NCBI RefSeq assembly: GCF_009741265.1
Contig: NZ_WOWL01000001.1
Coordinates: 3,534,001 to 3,598,000, forward strand
Reading direction: 5' to 3'
Length of the DNA: 64,000 nucleotides
Source: Pseudarthrobacter sp. GA104
GTDB lineage: Bacteria > Actinomycetota > Actinomycetes > Actinomycetales > Micrococcaceae
The notes below the pieces were generated by a model that was not told where the DNA came from, did not search any database, and worked only from the letters and a program-made list of their open reading frames with translations. Position 1 is the stretch's first letter. Every line of letters begins with the position of its first letter. Made by a program: the position numbers and the translations under genes. Below, piece by piece: positions 55,833-64,000 of this stretch.

Positions 55833-55915
55833 GTCCGTCCTGCCTGCCGGAACCCGCCGCACCGTGTGGCTGACGTCTCAGCTGCCGCCCATCCTTCCTG
55901 TGGCATATTTGAGGG

Positions 55916-57136
55916 ATGGCAGAATTCAGGCAGTCCACGAAACTCAACAACGTGCTTTACGACATCCGTGGACCGATCCTCCAGGCCGCCCAGCAGATGG
56001 AAGCGGAGGGTCACCGGATCCTCAAGCTGAACATCGGAAACCCGGCGCCGTTCGGATTTGAAGCGCCGGACGCCATCCTGGTGGACATGATCCGCCACCT
56101 GCCGCATGCCCAGGGCTACAGTGACTCCCGCGGCATCTTTTCCGCCCGGACCGCAGTGTCGCAGTACTACCAGACCCGCGGCATCCAGAACATCCATGTG
56201 GACGACATCTACCTGGGCAACGGCGTCAGCGAGCTCATCACCATGTCCCTGATGGCCCTCCTTGACGATGGCGACGAGGTCCTGATCCCCACGCCGGACT
56301 ACCCCCTCTGGACGGCCTCGGTGGCGCTGGCCAGCGGCAAGCCAGTCCACTACCTCTGCGACGAGGAGTCCGGGTGGCAGCCCGACCTGGAGGACATGGA
56401 AGCCAAGATCACGCCCCGCACCAAGGGCATTGTGGTGATCAACCCGAACAACCCCACCGGAGCCGTCTACCCGGAAGAGACGCTGAAGAAGATCGTGGCC
56501 CTCGCCGAGAAGCACGGCCTGGTCCTCTTTGCCGACGAAATCTACGAGAAGATCCTCTACGAGGACGCCGTCCACGTAAACCTTGCGGGGCTTACCGGCG
56601 ACGACGTCCTGTGCCTCACCTTCAGCGGCCTGTCCAAGGCCTACCGGGTGTGCGGGTACCGGGCAGGCTGGATGGCCATTTCGGGGCCGAAGAAGGATGC
56701 AGCCGACTACCTGGAAGGCATTAGCCTCCTGGCCAACATGCGCCTCTGCGCCAACGTGCCTGCCCAGCATGCGATCCAGACAGCACTGGGCGGCTACCAG
56801 AGCATCAACGACCTGATCCTGCCGGGCGGGCGGCTGCTGGAGCAGCGCAACAAGGCGTACGACATGCTCAACGCCATTCCGGGCGTGAGTACCCAGCAGG
56901 CCCGGGGCGCCCTGTACCTCTTCCCGAAGCTCGACCCCGAGGTGTACCACATCCGTGACGACGAGAAGTTCGTCCTGGACCTCCTCAGGGAGCAAAAAAT
57001 CCTGGTCTCCCACGGCCGGGCGTTCAACTGGGTGCGCCCGGACCACTTCCGCATGGTGACCTTGCCCAACGTCAAGGACATCGAGGAAGCCGTGGGCCGG
57101 ATGGGGGACTTCCTAAGCAGGTACCAGGGGAACTAG
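55916..57136 (+). CDS. Pyridoxal-phosphate aminotransferase, AlaA type
   Basis: The 406-residue class I/II aminotransferase has the PLP lysine at K241 in FSGLSKAYRVCGYRAGW, the INPNNPTGAV motif (175-184) and DEIYEK (208-213). The start (LNNVLYDIRGPILQAAQQME) and the glycine-rich GNGVSELI closely follow E. coli AlaA (glutamate-pyruvate aminotransferase), so alanine synthesis is the likely role. CATATT lies six bases before the ATG. PPK2 follows on the same strand. Confidence 0.92.
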   Translation: MAEFRQSTKLNNVLYDIRGPILQAAQQMEAEGHRILKLNIGNPAPFGFEAPDAILVDMIRHLPHAQGYSDSRGIFSARTAVSQYYQTRGIQNIHVDDIYLGNGVSELITMSLMALLDDGDEVLIPTPDYPLWTASVALASGKPVHYLCDEESGWQPDLEDMEAKITPRTKGIVVINPNNPTGAVYPEETLKKIVALAEKHGLVLFADEIYEKILYEDAVHVNLAGLTGDDVLCLTFSGLSKAYRVCGYRAGWMAISGPKKDAADYLEGISLLANMRLCANVPAQHAIQTALGGYQSINDLILPGGRLLEQRNKAYDMLNAIPGVSTQQARGALYLFPKLDPEVYHIRDDEKFVLDLLREQKILVSHGRAFNWVRPDHFRMVTLPNVKDIEEAVGRMGDFLSRYQGN

Positions 57137-57187
57137 CCTGTGTCCACGGGCACCCCGGACCCGTGGAACTTCGCTGAAAGGATTCCC

Positions 57188-58042
57188 ATGCCCGACGCCG
57201 TTGGCTTCGACCAGCACCCCTCTGAAACCCTGCGGGCGGGGAAGGGGTTCCTGTTGAGCAAAGTCGATCCTGACGCCACCCCCGGCTACAGCGGCACCAA
57301 GGAGGACGGCCAGGCCCTGCTCGCCGAAATGGACAACGGACTGACGGAACTGCAGGAAAAGCTGTTCGCCGAGTCGCGGTTCGGGGGACGGAAGCGGATC
57401 CTGCTGATCCTCCAGGCCATGGACACCGCCGGCAAGGGCGGGATCGTCAACCACGTCATGGCCGCCATGAACCCCCAGGGCGTCCAGTTCAAAGCCTTCA
57501 AGGCGCCCACGGAGGAGGAAAAGTCCTACGACTTCCTGTGGCGCATCGAAAAGGAGGTGCCGGCCGCCGGGATGGTGGGTGTTTTTGACCGCTCACACTA
57601 CGAGGACGTCCTGATCCACCGGGTGCGTGCCTGGGCGACTCCCGCGGAGATCAAACGGCGGTACGTGGCCATCAACGAGTTCGAGACGCGGCTGACCGAC
57701 TCCGGGACGAAGGTGGTCAAAGTCATGCTGCACATCAGCGGCGAGGAGCAGAAGCAGCGGTTGCTGGCCCGCCTGGACAACCCGGCCAAGCACTGGAAGT
57801 ACAGCAGGGGAGACCTGGAGGAGCGCGCCTTCTGGGACGACTACATGAGCGCCTACCAGGCGGCAATCGAGGAGACCAGCACCGCTGCAGCTCCCTGGCA
57901 TGTTGTCCCGGCTAACAAGAAATGGTTTGCCAGGATTGCCGTCCAGCAGCTGCTCTTGGGCGCGCTCACTGACCTTAACCTTGAGTGGCCCAAAGCGGAG
58001 TTTGATGTAGCGATGGAACGGGAACTGGCAGCGCGCTCCTGA
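57188..58042 (+). CDS. PPK2-family polyphosphate:nucleotide phosphotransferase
   Basis: The product (284 residues from the ATG) has the PPK2 Walker A region QAMDTAGKGG and the lid/Walker B region GVFDRSHYEDVLIHRV, followed by ISGEEQKQR and HWKYSRGDLEER. PPK2 enzymes move phosphate between polyphosphate and (d)NMP/NDP; the class (ADP- or AMP-forming) cannot be told from sequence by eye. Two starts are possible: ATG at 57188 behind GAAAGGA (chosen) or GTG at 57140, four bases after the aminotransferase stop. Confidence 0.9.
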   Translation: MPDAVGFDQHPSETLRAGKGFLLSKVDPDATPGYSGTKEDGQALLAEMDNGLTELQEKLFAESRFGGRKRILLILQAMDTAGKGGIVNHVMAAMNPQGVQFKAFKAPTEEEKSYDFLWRIEKEVPAAGMVGVFDRSHYEDVLIHRVRAWATPAEIKRRYVAINEFETRLTDSGTKVVKVMLHISGEEQKQRLLARLDNPAKHWKYSRGDLEERAFWDDYMSAYQAAIEETSTAAAPWHVVPANKKWFARIAVQQLLLGALTDLNLEWPKAEFDVAMERELAARS

Positions 58043-58052
58043 GCCCTTGCTG

Positions 58053-58271
58053 TCAGAGCGGCTGGTCGCGGGCGGCTGCCAGCCGCTTCCGGGCACCTTC
58101 CAGCCATTCCTCGCACCGGACGGCCAGGGCTTCGCCCCGTTCCCAGAGCGCCAGGGATTCCTCAAGGCTGGCCCCGCCGGCCTCGAGCTTCCCCACCACC
58201 GCGATGAGCTGCTCGCGGGCCTCTTCGTAGCTCAGGGCCGCGATTCCGGCCCCTGCCGTCTGCTCAGTCAT
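58053..58271 (-). CDS. xseB: Exodeoxyribonuclease VII small subunit
   Basis: The 72-residue helical protein (LSYEEAREQLIAVVGKLEAGGASLEESLALWERGEALAVRCEEWL) is XseB, which binds XseA to form the single-strand-specific exonuclease. Its start overlaps the end of xseA by eight bases, so it is translationally coupled. Confidence 0.95.
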   Translation of the reverse strand: MTEQTAGAGIAALSYEEAREQLIAVVGKLEAGGASLEESLALWERGEALAVRCEEWLEGARKRLAAARDQPL

Positions 58272-59604
58272 GTAGTTCTCCGGTTTCGGTAGTGGTCTCT
58301 TCAGGTGTTCCGGTGGAGGTTGCGCCGAAGCGGCCCTCCGCCACGCGGATGGACAGCGGGGCGCCGGCGGGAGCCTCAGCCGGGCGGCGGACCACAGCGT
58401 GGCCCGCGGCGCCTGACTGCGCAGCGCGCTTCGCGGCGAGTTCGACGACGGCGTACCCCCGGTCCAGGGTTTTCTGCGGCGACAGCGCCCGCACCTGCGC
58501 CTTCAGGTGGTCCAGTTGGTCAGCCGCGCGGACCACGGTGGAACTGACTGCGGCCGAAGACCTCCTCAGCAGCCGCTCGATTTCTTCTGAACGGACGGTT
58601 ACCAGTCCTTCCGGCGCAGCCAGCACGGGCCGTGAATGCAGGGACGCCAGCCGGTCCGATTCCCGGTCCACCAGCCGCTCGATGCACCGGCGCAGCTGCT
58701 CCCGGGCCTGGCGGACGCCCGCAAGTTCCTCGGAAACTTCCGGGACAATCCGCTTGGCGGCATCCGTGGGGGTAGAGGCACGCAGGTCTGCGACGTCGTC
58801 GAGCAGTGGCCTGTCCGCCTCGTGGCCGATGGCACTCACCACCGGGGTAACGGCTGCTGCGACGGCGCGGATCAGTTCTTCACTGTTGAACGGCAGGAGG
58901 TCCTCCAGGGCGCCGCCGCCGCGGGCGATCACAATGACGTCCACCTCCGGCAGGGCGTCCAGGTCGCGCAGGGCACGGACCACCTGGGCGACGGCGGTGT
59001 TCCCCTGCACGGCCACCTCCCTGATTTCAAACTCAACCGCGGGCCAGCGCAGGGCGGCGTTGCGCAGGATGTCCTTTTTGGCATCCGAATCGCGCCCCGT
59101 GATGAGCCCGATGCGGTGCGGCAGCAGGGGAAGGGGTTTCTTGCGGGAGTCAGCGAAAAGGCCCTCGGCGGAGAGCGCCTGGCGCAGCCGTTCAATCCGG
59201 GCAAGGAGATCGCCCAGGCCCACCGGCCTGATGTCACGGACCAGCATGTTCAGCCGTCCGGTCTTGATCCAGAACTCCGGCTTCAGCAGGGCAACCACAC
59301 GGGATCCGCGCTCCAGCGGCAGGTCCTGGCGTTCCAGTACCTTGGTCCAAACGGAGGCGGGCAGGGAAACTTCGGCGTCCACGTCCCGCAACGTGAGGTA
59401 GGCATTGGTGCCCCGGCGGTTCAGCTCGATGACCTGGCCCTCAACCCATGCAGACGGCGTGCGGTCGATGTGGGCCTTGAGCTTCTGCGACAGCAACTGG
59501 AGCGGCCACGGATTGTCAGGGGTGGTTTCGGCGGCCGTGGCGGGCAGCGTGGTGGGCGCGGTGGATTGCTGGCCGGTGCCCGGGAGTGACGCCTGTTCAG
59601 ACAT
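58264..59604 (-). CDS. xseA: Exodeoxyribonuclease VII large subunit
   Basis: The 446-residue catalytic subunit degrades single-stranded DNA from both ends. It has an N-terminal OB-fold (about 45-130, WVEGQVIELNRRGTNAYLTLRD), the catalytic core with VIARGGGALEDLLPFNSEELIRA and AIGHEADRPLLDDVADLRASTPTDAAK, and a helical C-terminus that binds XseB. The ATG at 59604 is set by GAGGGCG upstream; the preceding ~35 residues of an Ala/Thr/Pro-rich type are within the protein. Confidence 0.95.
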   Translation of the reverse strand: MSEQASLPGTGQQSTAPTTLPATAAETTPDNPWPLQLLSQKLKAHIDRTPSAWVEGQVIELNRRGTNAYLTLRDVDAEVSLPASVWTKVLERQDLPLERGSRVVALLKPEFWIKTGRLNMLVRDIRPVGLGDLLARIERLRQALSAEGLFADSRKKPLPLLPHRIGLITGRDSDAKKDILRNAALRWPAVEFEIREVAVQGNTAVAQVVRALRDLDALPEVDVIVIARGGGALEDLLPFNSEELIRAVAAAVTPVVSAIGHEADRPLLDDVADLRASTPTDAAKRIVPEVSEELAGVRQAREQLRRCIERLVDRESDRLASLHSRPVLAAPEGLVTVRSEEIERLLRRSSAAVSSTVVRAADQLDHLKAQVRALSPQKTLDRGYAVVELAAKRAAQSGAAGHAVVRRPAEAPAGAPLSIRVAEGRFGATSTGTPEETTTETGELHD

Positions 59605-59798
59605 GCGAACGCCCTCGCGGGGCTGGAGCTGCGGGCATGGGGTCCTTCGTCCGGTGTTTGGCTGCCTGGTGTCGGGCTGTGGGCTGAGGTCGGCGGTCAT
59701 TCAACCTTATCCATAAGCTGTACCACCCGGGGCTGACAAAGAACCGCCGCCAAGCCTGCCTAGGATGGGTTAACCCCACCAACGACGAAGGAACCGCC

Positions 59799-60647
59799 GT
59801 GCGAACTTTTGTTTCTGCTGCCGCCACCGTGCTGGCAGTCCTGCTGGCAGCCGTGGGAGTTCCGGCCATCTGGCTGGACCGCAACATCGTTCAGGAACAG
59901 GGCTTCGTGGAGTTGGCGGCCCCGCTCGCAACAAATTCAGCGTTCCAGCAGGAGCTGGCCGTAGCGGCGGTGGGCACCATCGACACCAGCGCCGTTCCCG
60001 GTTTCCTCTCCGACCTCGTCCAGCCGGTGCTGGAAGACGCGGCTTCGTCACTGACAGGCCTGCCGGGCTATCCAGCCGCGTGGGAGGAAACGCTGCGCAG
60101 GAGCCACCGGCTCAGTTTCGCCCCGGCAACGGACGACGGCGGGGCGGCCTCGGCTTCGTCCCTCACCTTGGACGTCGCCCCCTTGGTGGCGCTGGGCGCG
60201 GAGGAGATTTCGCGCACTACCAGGCTGCCCCTGGACCCACCTGAACAAACCCTGATCAACGTGGGCCAGCCGATGTACAAGGAGTGGACTGAACGGCTCA
60301 CCACCTATGCGCCTGCGGGCTACCTGCTGGCTGGTGGATCCGCCGTAGCGCTGCTCCTTGCCCTGGTGGCTGCACGCCGCCGCTGGACAGTGCTGGCCGG
60401 GGCGGGAGCCGGCGCGCTGCTCCTGGCGGCTGCCTGGGCGGCGGGCTCACAGGCGGCGTCCGCCGCCGTCGTGTCCGCGGACAGCGGAAATGAAGTTGCC
60501 AACATGTTCCGGGACGAATTTGTGGCCGCCTCCGCGGCGGATTTCCAGGCCTGGACCTTGGCAGCGGCGGTCACCGGCGGCGTGCTGCTGGTGCTGGGCG
60601 TCGTGCCCGGGTTCACCTCGCGGAAGCCGCAGCGGGCAAACCGGTAG
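59799..60647 (+). CDS. Membrane protein of unknown function
   Basis: The 282-residue product has an N-terminal transmembrane helix (about 7-25), a large exported loop (26-165, with several Leu/Ala heptad-like stretches) and three C-terminal membrane segments (about 170-190, 197-215, 245-268). I recognise no domain. GTG start behind GAAGGAACC; TAGGAT at 59761-59766 is a possible -10. The upstream 194-base gap to xseA also holds the palindrome GGGTTAACCC. It precedes ispH by nine bases. Confidence 0.7.
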   Translation: MRTFVSAAATVLAVLLAAVGVPAIWLDRNIVQEQGFVELAAPLATNSAFQQELAVAAVGTIDTSAVPGFLSDLVQPVLEDAASSLTGLPGYPAAWEETLRRSHRLSFAPATDDGGAASASSLTLDVAPLVALGAEEISRTTRLPLDPPEQTLINVGQPMYKEWTERLTTYAPAGYLLAGGSAVALLLALVAARRRWTVLAGAGAGALLLAAAWAAGSQAASAAVVSADSGNEVANMFRDEFVAASAADFQAWTLAAAVTGGVLLVLGVVPGFTSRKPQRANR

Positions 60648-60656
60648 CATGGAGGA

Positions 60657-61736
60657 ATGACCCCCTCAGCTGTTTCCCTTTCGATGCCCACCATCCCGCG
60701 TCGGCGCCGGTCACCTGAGGAAGTAGCTGCCGCAGCCCCGGTGCCGGGAACCAAGAAGGTGCTGCTCGCTGCTCCCCGCGGTTACTGCGCCGGCGTTGAC
60801 CGCGCCGTCATCGCCGTGGAGAAGGCCCTGGAGCACTACGGTCCGCCGGTCTATGTGCGGAAGCAGATCGTCCACAACGTGCACGTGGTCAGTTCTTTGG
60901 AGGAACAGGGAGCCATCTTCGTCGACGAGACAGACGAAGTGCCCGAGGGTGCCCTGGTCATTTTCTCCGCACACGGCGTCTCCCCGGCCGTGGTCCAGTC
61001 TGCCGAGGACCGCGGCCTGCGCACGATCGACGCCACCTGCCCCCTCGTTACCAAGGTGCATAAGGAGGCCGTCCGGTTTGCCAAGGACGATTTCGACATC
61101 CTGCTGATCGGCCATGACGGCCATGAGGAAGTGGAAGGCACGGCCGGCGAAGCACCGGAACACATCCAGATCATCAATGGTCCCCACGAGGTGGACAAGG
61201 TGACGGTCCGGGACCCGGAAAAGGTCATCTGGCTCTCGCAGACCACCCTGAGCGTTGACGAAACCATGGAGACGGTCCGGTTGCTCAAGCAGCGGTTTCC
61301 CACCCTGCAGGATCCGCCCAGCGACGACATCTGCTATGCCACCACCAACCGGCAGGTGGCCATCAAGAAGATCTCGCCGCAGGCAGACCTGGTCATCGTG
61401 GTGGGCTCGGCCAACTCCTCAAACTCCGTCCGTCTGGTGGAGGTGGCCCTCGAGTACGGGGCGAAGGCGTCCTACCGGGTCGATTTCGCCAACGAGGTCG
61501 ACGAAACCTGGTTTGAAGGGGTTGCCACCGTGGGCGTGACGTCTGGAGCGTCCGTCCCGGAAGTGCTGGTGCAGGAGGTGCTGCGCCTGCTGGCCGACTA
61601 CGGCTACGGAACCGTGGAGGAAGTCGTCACGGCGGAGGAAGACCTGCTCTTCTCGCTGCCCAAGGAACTCCGTGCCACCCTCAAGCAGGCCGGCGACGTC
61701 AGCCGCGCGCTCGGCGGGCGCCGGGCGCGCAGCTGA
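60657..61736 (+). CDS. ispH: 4-hydroxy-3-methylbut-2-enyl diphosphate reductase
   Basis: IspH performs the last step of the MEP isoprenoid pathway, giving IPP and DMAPP, and carries a 4Fe-4S cluster. The three cluster cysteines are seen at C44 ([11 protein letters not shown]), C128 (DATCPLVTK) and C226 ([11 protein letters not shown]). The 359-residue protein has about 30 extra N-terminal residues. TAGCAT at 60645-60650 lies six bases before the ATG, so an own leaderless transcript is likely besides read-through. Confidence 0.96.
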   Translation: MTPSAVSLSMPTIPRRRRSPEEVAAAAPVPGTKKVLLAAPRGYCAGVDRAVIAVEKALEHYGPPVYVRKQIVHNVHVVSSLEEQGAIFVDETDEVPEGALVIFSAHGVSPAVVQSAEDRGLRTIDATCPLVTKVHKEAVRFAKDDFDILLIGHDGHEEVEGTAGEAPEHIQIINGPHEVDKVTVRDPEKVIWLSQTTLSVDETMETVRLLKQRFPTLQDPPSDDICYATTNRQVAIKKISPQADLVIVVGSANSSNSVRLVEVALEYGAKASYRVDFANEVDETWFEGVATVGVTSGASVPEVLVQEVLRLLADYGYGTVEEVVTAEEDLLFSLPKELRATLKQAGDVSRALGGRRARS

Positions 61737-61755
61737 TCACCGGGAAGCCCGCTGT

Positions 61756-62997
61756 TCACGCGGCTTCGTCATCGCTTTGGAGTTCCGGTGCAGCAAGGGC
61801 GCGCGGGGTGGCTTCCACCACCGGCGGCGCGGCAAGTCCGGACTCTTCCAGTGAGTTCAGTTTCCGGGCGGTAGGAAGGACACGCGCTTCCAGCGTCCCC
61901 ACCATGGCGTTGTAGCGGTCCACGGATGACTTCAGCGACGACCCGAGTTTGGTGACGTTCTCGCCCAGGGTTCCCATCCGGTCGTACAGCTGCCGCGCCA
62001 GTTCGAACAGCTCCCGCGCACTGTCTGTCAGGACATCCTGACGCCACGTGAATGCCACCGACTTCAAGACGGCCAGGAGCGTGCTGGGCGAGGCCAGGAC
62101 AACGTTCTTCGAGAGTGCGTGGTCGAGGAGGCCGGCATCGGCCATGAGGGCCGCGGCGAGAATTGACTCAGCCGGGATGAAGCAGATCACCAGTTCCGGG
62201 GAGTTGCCGGGAATGTCCCAGTACTTCTTATTGCCCAGGGAATCCACGTGTGCCCGCAGCGCTTTGGCATGGGCCTGCAGCAGCGCCTGCTGGCTGCGGT
62301 GGCCGTTGCTTGGGGCCGGACCGGCGGGGAAGGCGCTGGAACCACCCGCGGTGCGGACGTCCGGGCCCAGTTCCTGGGCTTCCAGGTAGGAGGACAGCGG
62401 AACCTTGGCGTCGACCACCAGCTGCTTTTCACCGGGCAGCTGCACCACCAGGTCCGGCCGCACGCTGGAATCGCCCCCGGGACTGTGGACCTGTTCCACG
62501 AAGTCCACGTGCCGGAGCATCCCGGACACTTCCACCACGCGCCGCAGCTGGACTTCGCCCCACTGCCCCCGCGCGCTGTTGGACCGGAGTGCGGACTCCA
62601 GCGCATGGGTGGAACGGATCAGCTGTTCATCCGAGAGCCGGGCTTCCTGAAGCTGCTGGGCAAGCTGCCCGTACTGTTCCACCCGGTCACGCTCAAGCAG
62701 CGCAACCTGCTGCTGAACGGCCGTCAGTTTCTCCGCCACCGGGGCAAGCGCCCGCAGCACGCTGCCGTCCTGGGACCTGGCTTCACCCAACTCCCTGTTC
62801 TGTGCCGCCAAAAGGCGCCGCTCGGCGTCGGCCGCGGCAAACTGCGCACTGACCTCTGAAAGCCGGGACGATACGGCGTCGAAATCCTCCTCCAGGCCCT
62901 TGGCGCTTCTCCGAAGCACAAAGAACGCAGCCGCCGCACCCGCGAAGGCGCCCAGCAGCAGCATAAACAAAGCAAGAATTAAGGCGAAAGCATCCAT
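61756..62997 (-). CDS. rmuC: DNA recombination protein RmuC
   Basis: The 413-residue product has an N-terminal transmembrane helix (about 3-27), a long coiled coil (about 30-125) and the RmuC nuclease-like domain (about 130-370: RGQWGEVQLRRVVEVSGMLRHVDF, VDAKVPLSSYLEA, VICFIPAESILAAAL). RmuC limits inversions at short repeats. The ATG at 62997 starts the conserved protein. It is convergent with ispH (19 bases) and divergent from ychF. Confidence 0.93.
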   Translation of the reverse strand: MDAFALILALFMLLLGAFAGAAAAFFVLRRSAKGLEEDFDAVSSRLSEVSAQFAAADAERRLLAAQNRELGEARSQDGSVLRALAPVAEKLTAVQQQVALLERDRVEQYGQLAQQLQEARLSDEQLIRSTHALESALRSNSARGQWGEVQLRRVVEVSGMLRHVDFVEQVHSPGGDSSVRPDLVVQLPGEKQLVVDAKVPLSSYLEAQELGPDVRTAGGSSAFPAGPAPSNGHRSQQALLQAHAKALRAHVDSLGNKKYWDIPGNSPELVICFIPAESILAAALMADAGLLDHALSKNVVLASPSTLLAVLKSVAFTWRQDVLTDSARELFELARQLYDRMGTLGENVTKLGSSLKSSVDRYNAMVGTLEARVLPTARKLNSLEESGLAAPPVVEATPRALAAPELQSDDEAA

Positions 62998-63112
62998 GCC
63001 CTCACTGTCGCACGGGGCTGTGACATTTTGCCGAAGCGACATTTCCCCTGGCGTGCACAGGGCTCCCCGGCCGTTACTGTGCGTGGACGCCCTGCGGGTA
63101 GAATCAATACTC

Positions 63113-64000
63113 GTGGCTCTTACTATTGGCATCGTCGGACTGCCCAACGTCGGCAAATCAACTCTCTTCAACGCACTCACCCGCAACCAGGTCCTGGCCG
63201 CGAACTACCCGTTCGCCACCATCGAACCCAACGTCGGCGTCGTGAACCTGCCCGACCCCCGCCTTCAGAAGCTGGCCGATATCTTCGGCTCGCAGCGCCT
63301 GCTGCCCGCGCCGGTGTCCTTCGTGGACATTGCCGGCATCGTCAAGGGCGCGTCCGAGGGTGAGGGCCTCGGTAACAAGTTCCTGGCCAACATCCGCGAG
63401 GCCGAAGCTATCGCCCAGGTGGTGCGCGTGTTCGATGACCCGGATGTCATCCACGTGGACGGCAAGGTGGACCCCCGTTCCGACATGGAAACCATCAACA
63501 CCGAACTGATCCTCGCCGATCTGCAGACCATCGAGAACGCCATTCCGCGGATCGAAAAGGAAGTCAAGATCAAAAAGCGGGAGGCTGCCGAGCTTGCCGC
63601 CATCAAGGCAGCCCAGGTGGTCCTGGAGCGCGGCGACACCATTTTCTCTTCGATCAAGAGCGACAAGCTGGAAATGGAACACCTCAAGGAGCTCGGCCTC
63701 CTGACGGCCAAGCCGTTCATTTACGTCTTCAACGCCGACGAAGCCATCCTGGGCAGCCCGGAAAAGCAGGAAGAACTGCGGGCCATGGTTGCCCCGGCCG
63801 ACGCCGTTTTCCTTGACGCCAAGCTCGAAGCCGACCTCGTGGAGCTCGATGAGGAAGAGGCCCGCGAAATGCTGGAGATGAACGGCCAGGACGAATCCGG
63901 CCTGGACCAGTTGGCGCGCGTCGGGTTCCACACCCTGGGATTGCAGACCTACCTCACGGCAGGCCCCAAGGAAACCCGTGCCTGGACCATCCGCCAGGGG
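63113..64000 (+). CDS. ychF: Redox-regulated ATPase YchF (OLA1-like GTPase family), N-terminal part
   Basis: The gene runs past the window end; 296 codons are present. It begins ALTIGIVGLPNVGKSTLFNA with P-loop GLPNVGKST (9-17), then DIAGI (72-76, G3) and NKFLANIREA. The G4 position reads FNADE (about 206-210) instead of NKxD, the known feature that makes YchF prefer ATP over GTP. It binds ribosomes and has a role in stress response. TAGAAT at 63099-63104 lies eight bases before the GTG, so it is probably leaderless. Confidence 0.95.
   Translation, partial: MALTIGIVGLPNVGKSTLFNALTRNQVLAANYPFATIEPNVGVVNLPDPRLQKLADIFGSQRLLPAPVSFVDIAGIVKGASEGEGLGNKFLANIREAEAIAQVVRVFDDPDVIHVDGKVDPRSDMETINTELILADLQTIENAIPRIEKEVKIKKREAAELAAIKAAQVVLERGDTIFSSIKSDKLEMEHLKELGLLTAKPFIYVFNADEAILGSPEKQEELRAMVAPADAVFLDAKLEADLVELDEEEAREMLEMNGQDESGLDQLARVGFHTLGLQTYLTAGPKETRAWTIRQG

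Noticed and set aside
59767..59776. GGGTTAACCC palindrome as an operator
   Set aside because: A ten-base palindrome near a possible -10 box is too short and occurs once; no regulator can be named.

Overview
The window is a 64 kb piece of a high-GC actinobacterial chromosome. Gene content and order (tsaE-tsaB-rimI-tsaD, a groES-groEL operon under CIRCE control, guaB / guaB3 / guaA in one neighbourhood, galU-rimJ-sepX, xseA-xseB / ispH / rmuC / ychF), frequent GTG starts and many apparently leaderless promoters point to Arthrobacter/Pseudarthrobacter (Micrococcaceae). This placement is an inference from content; no search was run. Almost everything is chromosomal housekeeping. I see no prophage, insertion sequence, CRISPR array or rRNA, and one tRNA (Ala, anticodon CGC).

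Layout. 1-2.5 kb: the t6A tRNA-modification operon. 2.5-8.9 kb: a YbdK-type ligase, a NagZ-like lipoprotein, a shikimate-dehydrogenase-like enzyme, a methyltransferase and two membrane proteins. 9.0-11.2 kb: groES-groEL behind two tandem CIRCE operators, closed by an intrinsic terminator. 11.2-20 kb: a DHFR-like protein, an ATP-dependent DNA ligase, a LuxR regulator, a PQ-loop protein/flavoprotein pair, a DUF389 protein and an acyltransferase-SGNH protein. 20-33 kb: guaB, a WXG100-like/alpha-beta hydrolase with an overlapping lipoprotein gene, an ABC exporter, guaB3, glpD, an orphan EIIA, SURF1, DUF3817 and guaA. 33-37 kb: a very large helicase-nuclease-like protein with degenerate Walker motifs. 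37-42 kb: a SAF-domain protein, an fmdB gene with its own CIRCE operator, 5-FTHF cyclo-ligase, galU, rimJ, sepX and tRNA-Ala. 42-51 kb: a PKD lipoprotein, an operon of DUF1761-corA-ZapE-like fragment, two Lrp regulators and two MFS exporters, a LysR regulator and a BadF-type kinase. 51-56 kb: pirin and a four-gene betaine/choline-type (Opu) ABC importer. 56-64 kb: an AlaA-type aminotransferase, PPK2, xseB/xseA, a membrane protein, ispH, rmuC and the 5' part of ychF.

Most interesting signals: (1) a near-identical 60-66 bp perfect/near-perfect palindrome present twice, 43 kb apart, in different genic contexts; (2) a CIRCE operator in front of the small zinc-ribbon gene fmdB, which ties it to the HrcA heat-shock regulon together with groESL; (3) a conserved-looking 1385-residue helicase-like protein whose Walker A lysine is glutamine and whose Walker B is altered, joined to a restriction-endonuclease-like domain; (4) a WXG100-like domain fused to a serine hydrolase and overlapping a lipoprotein gene, an arrangement like type VII lipase effector/immunity pairs; (5) about twenty genes with a TANNNT-like box 6-8 nt before the start codon. 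There is no gap longer than 300 bases without a gene.
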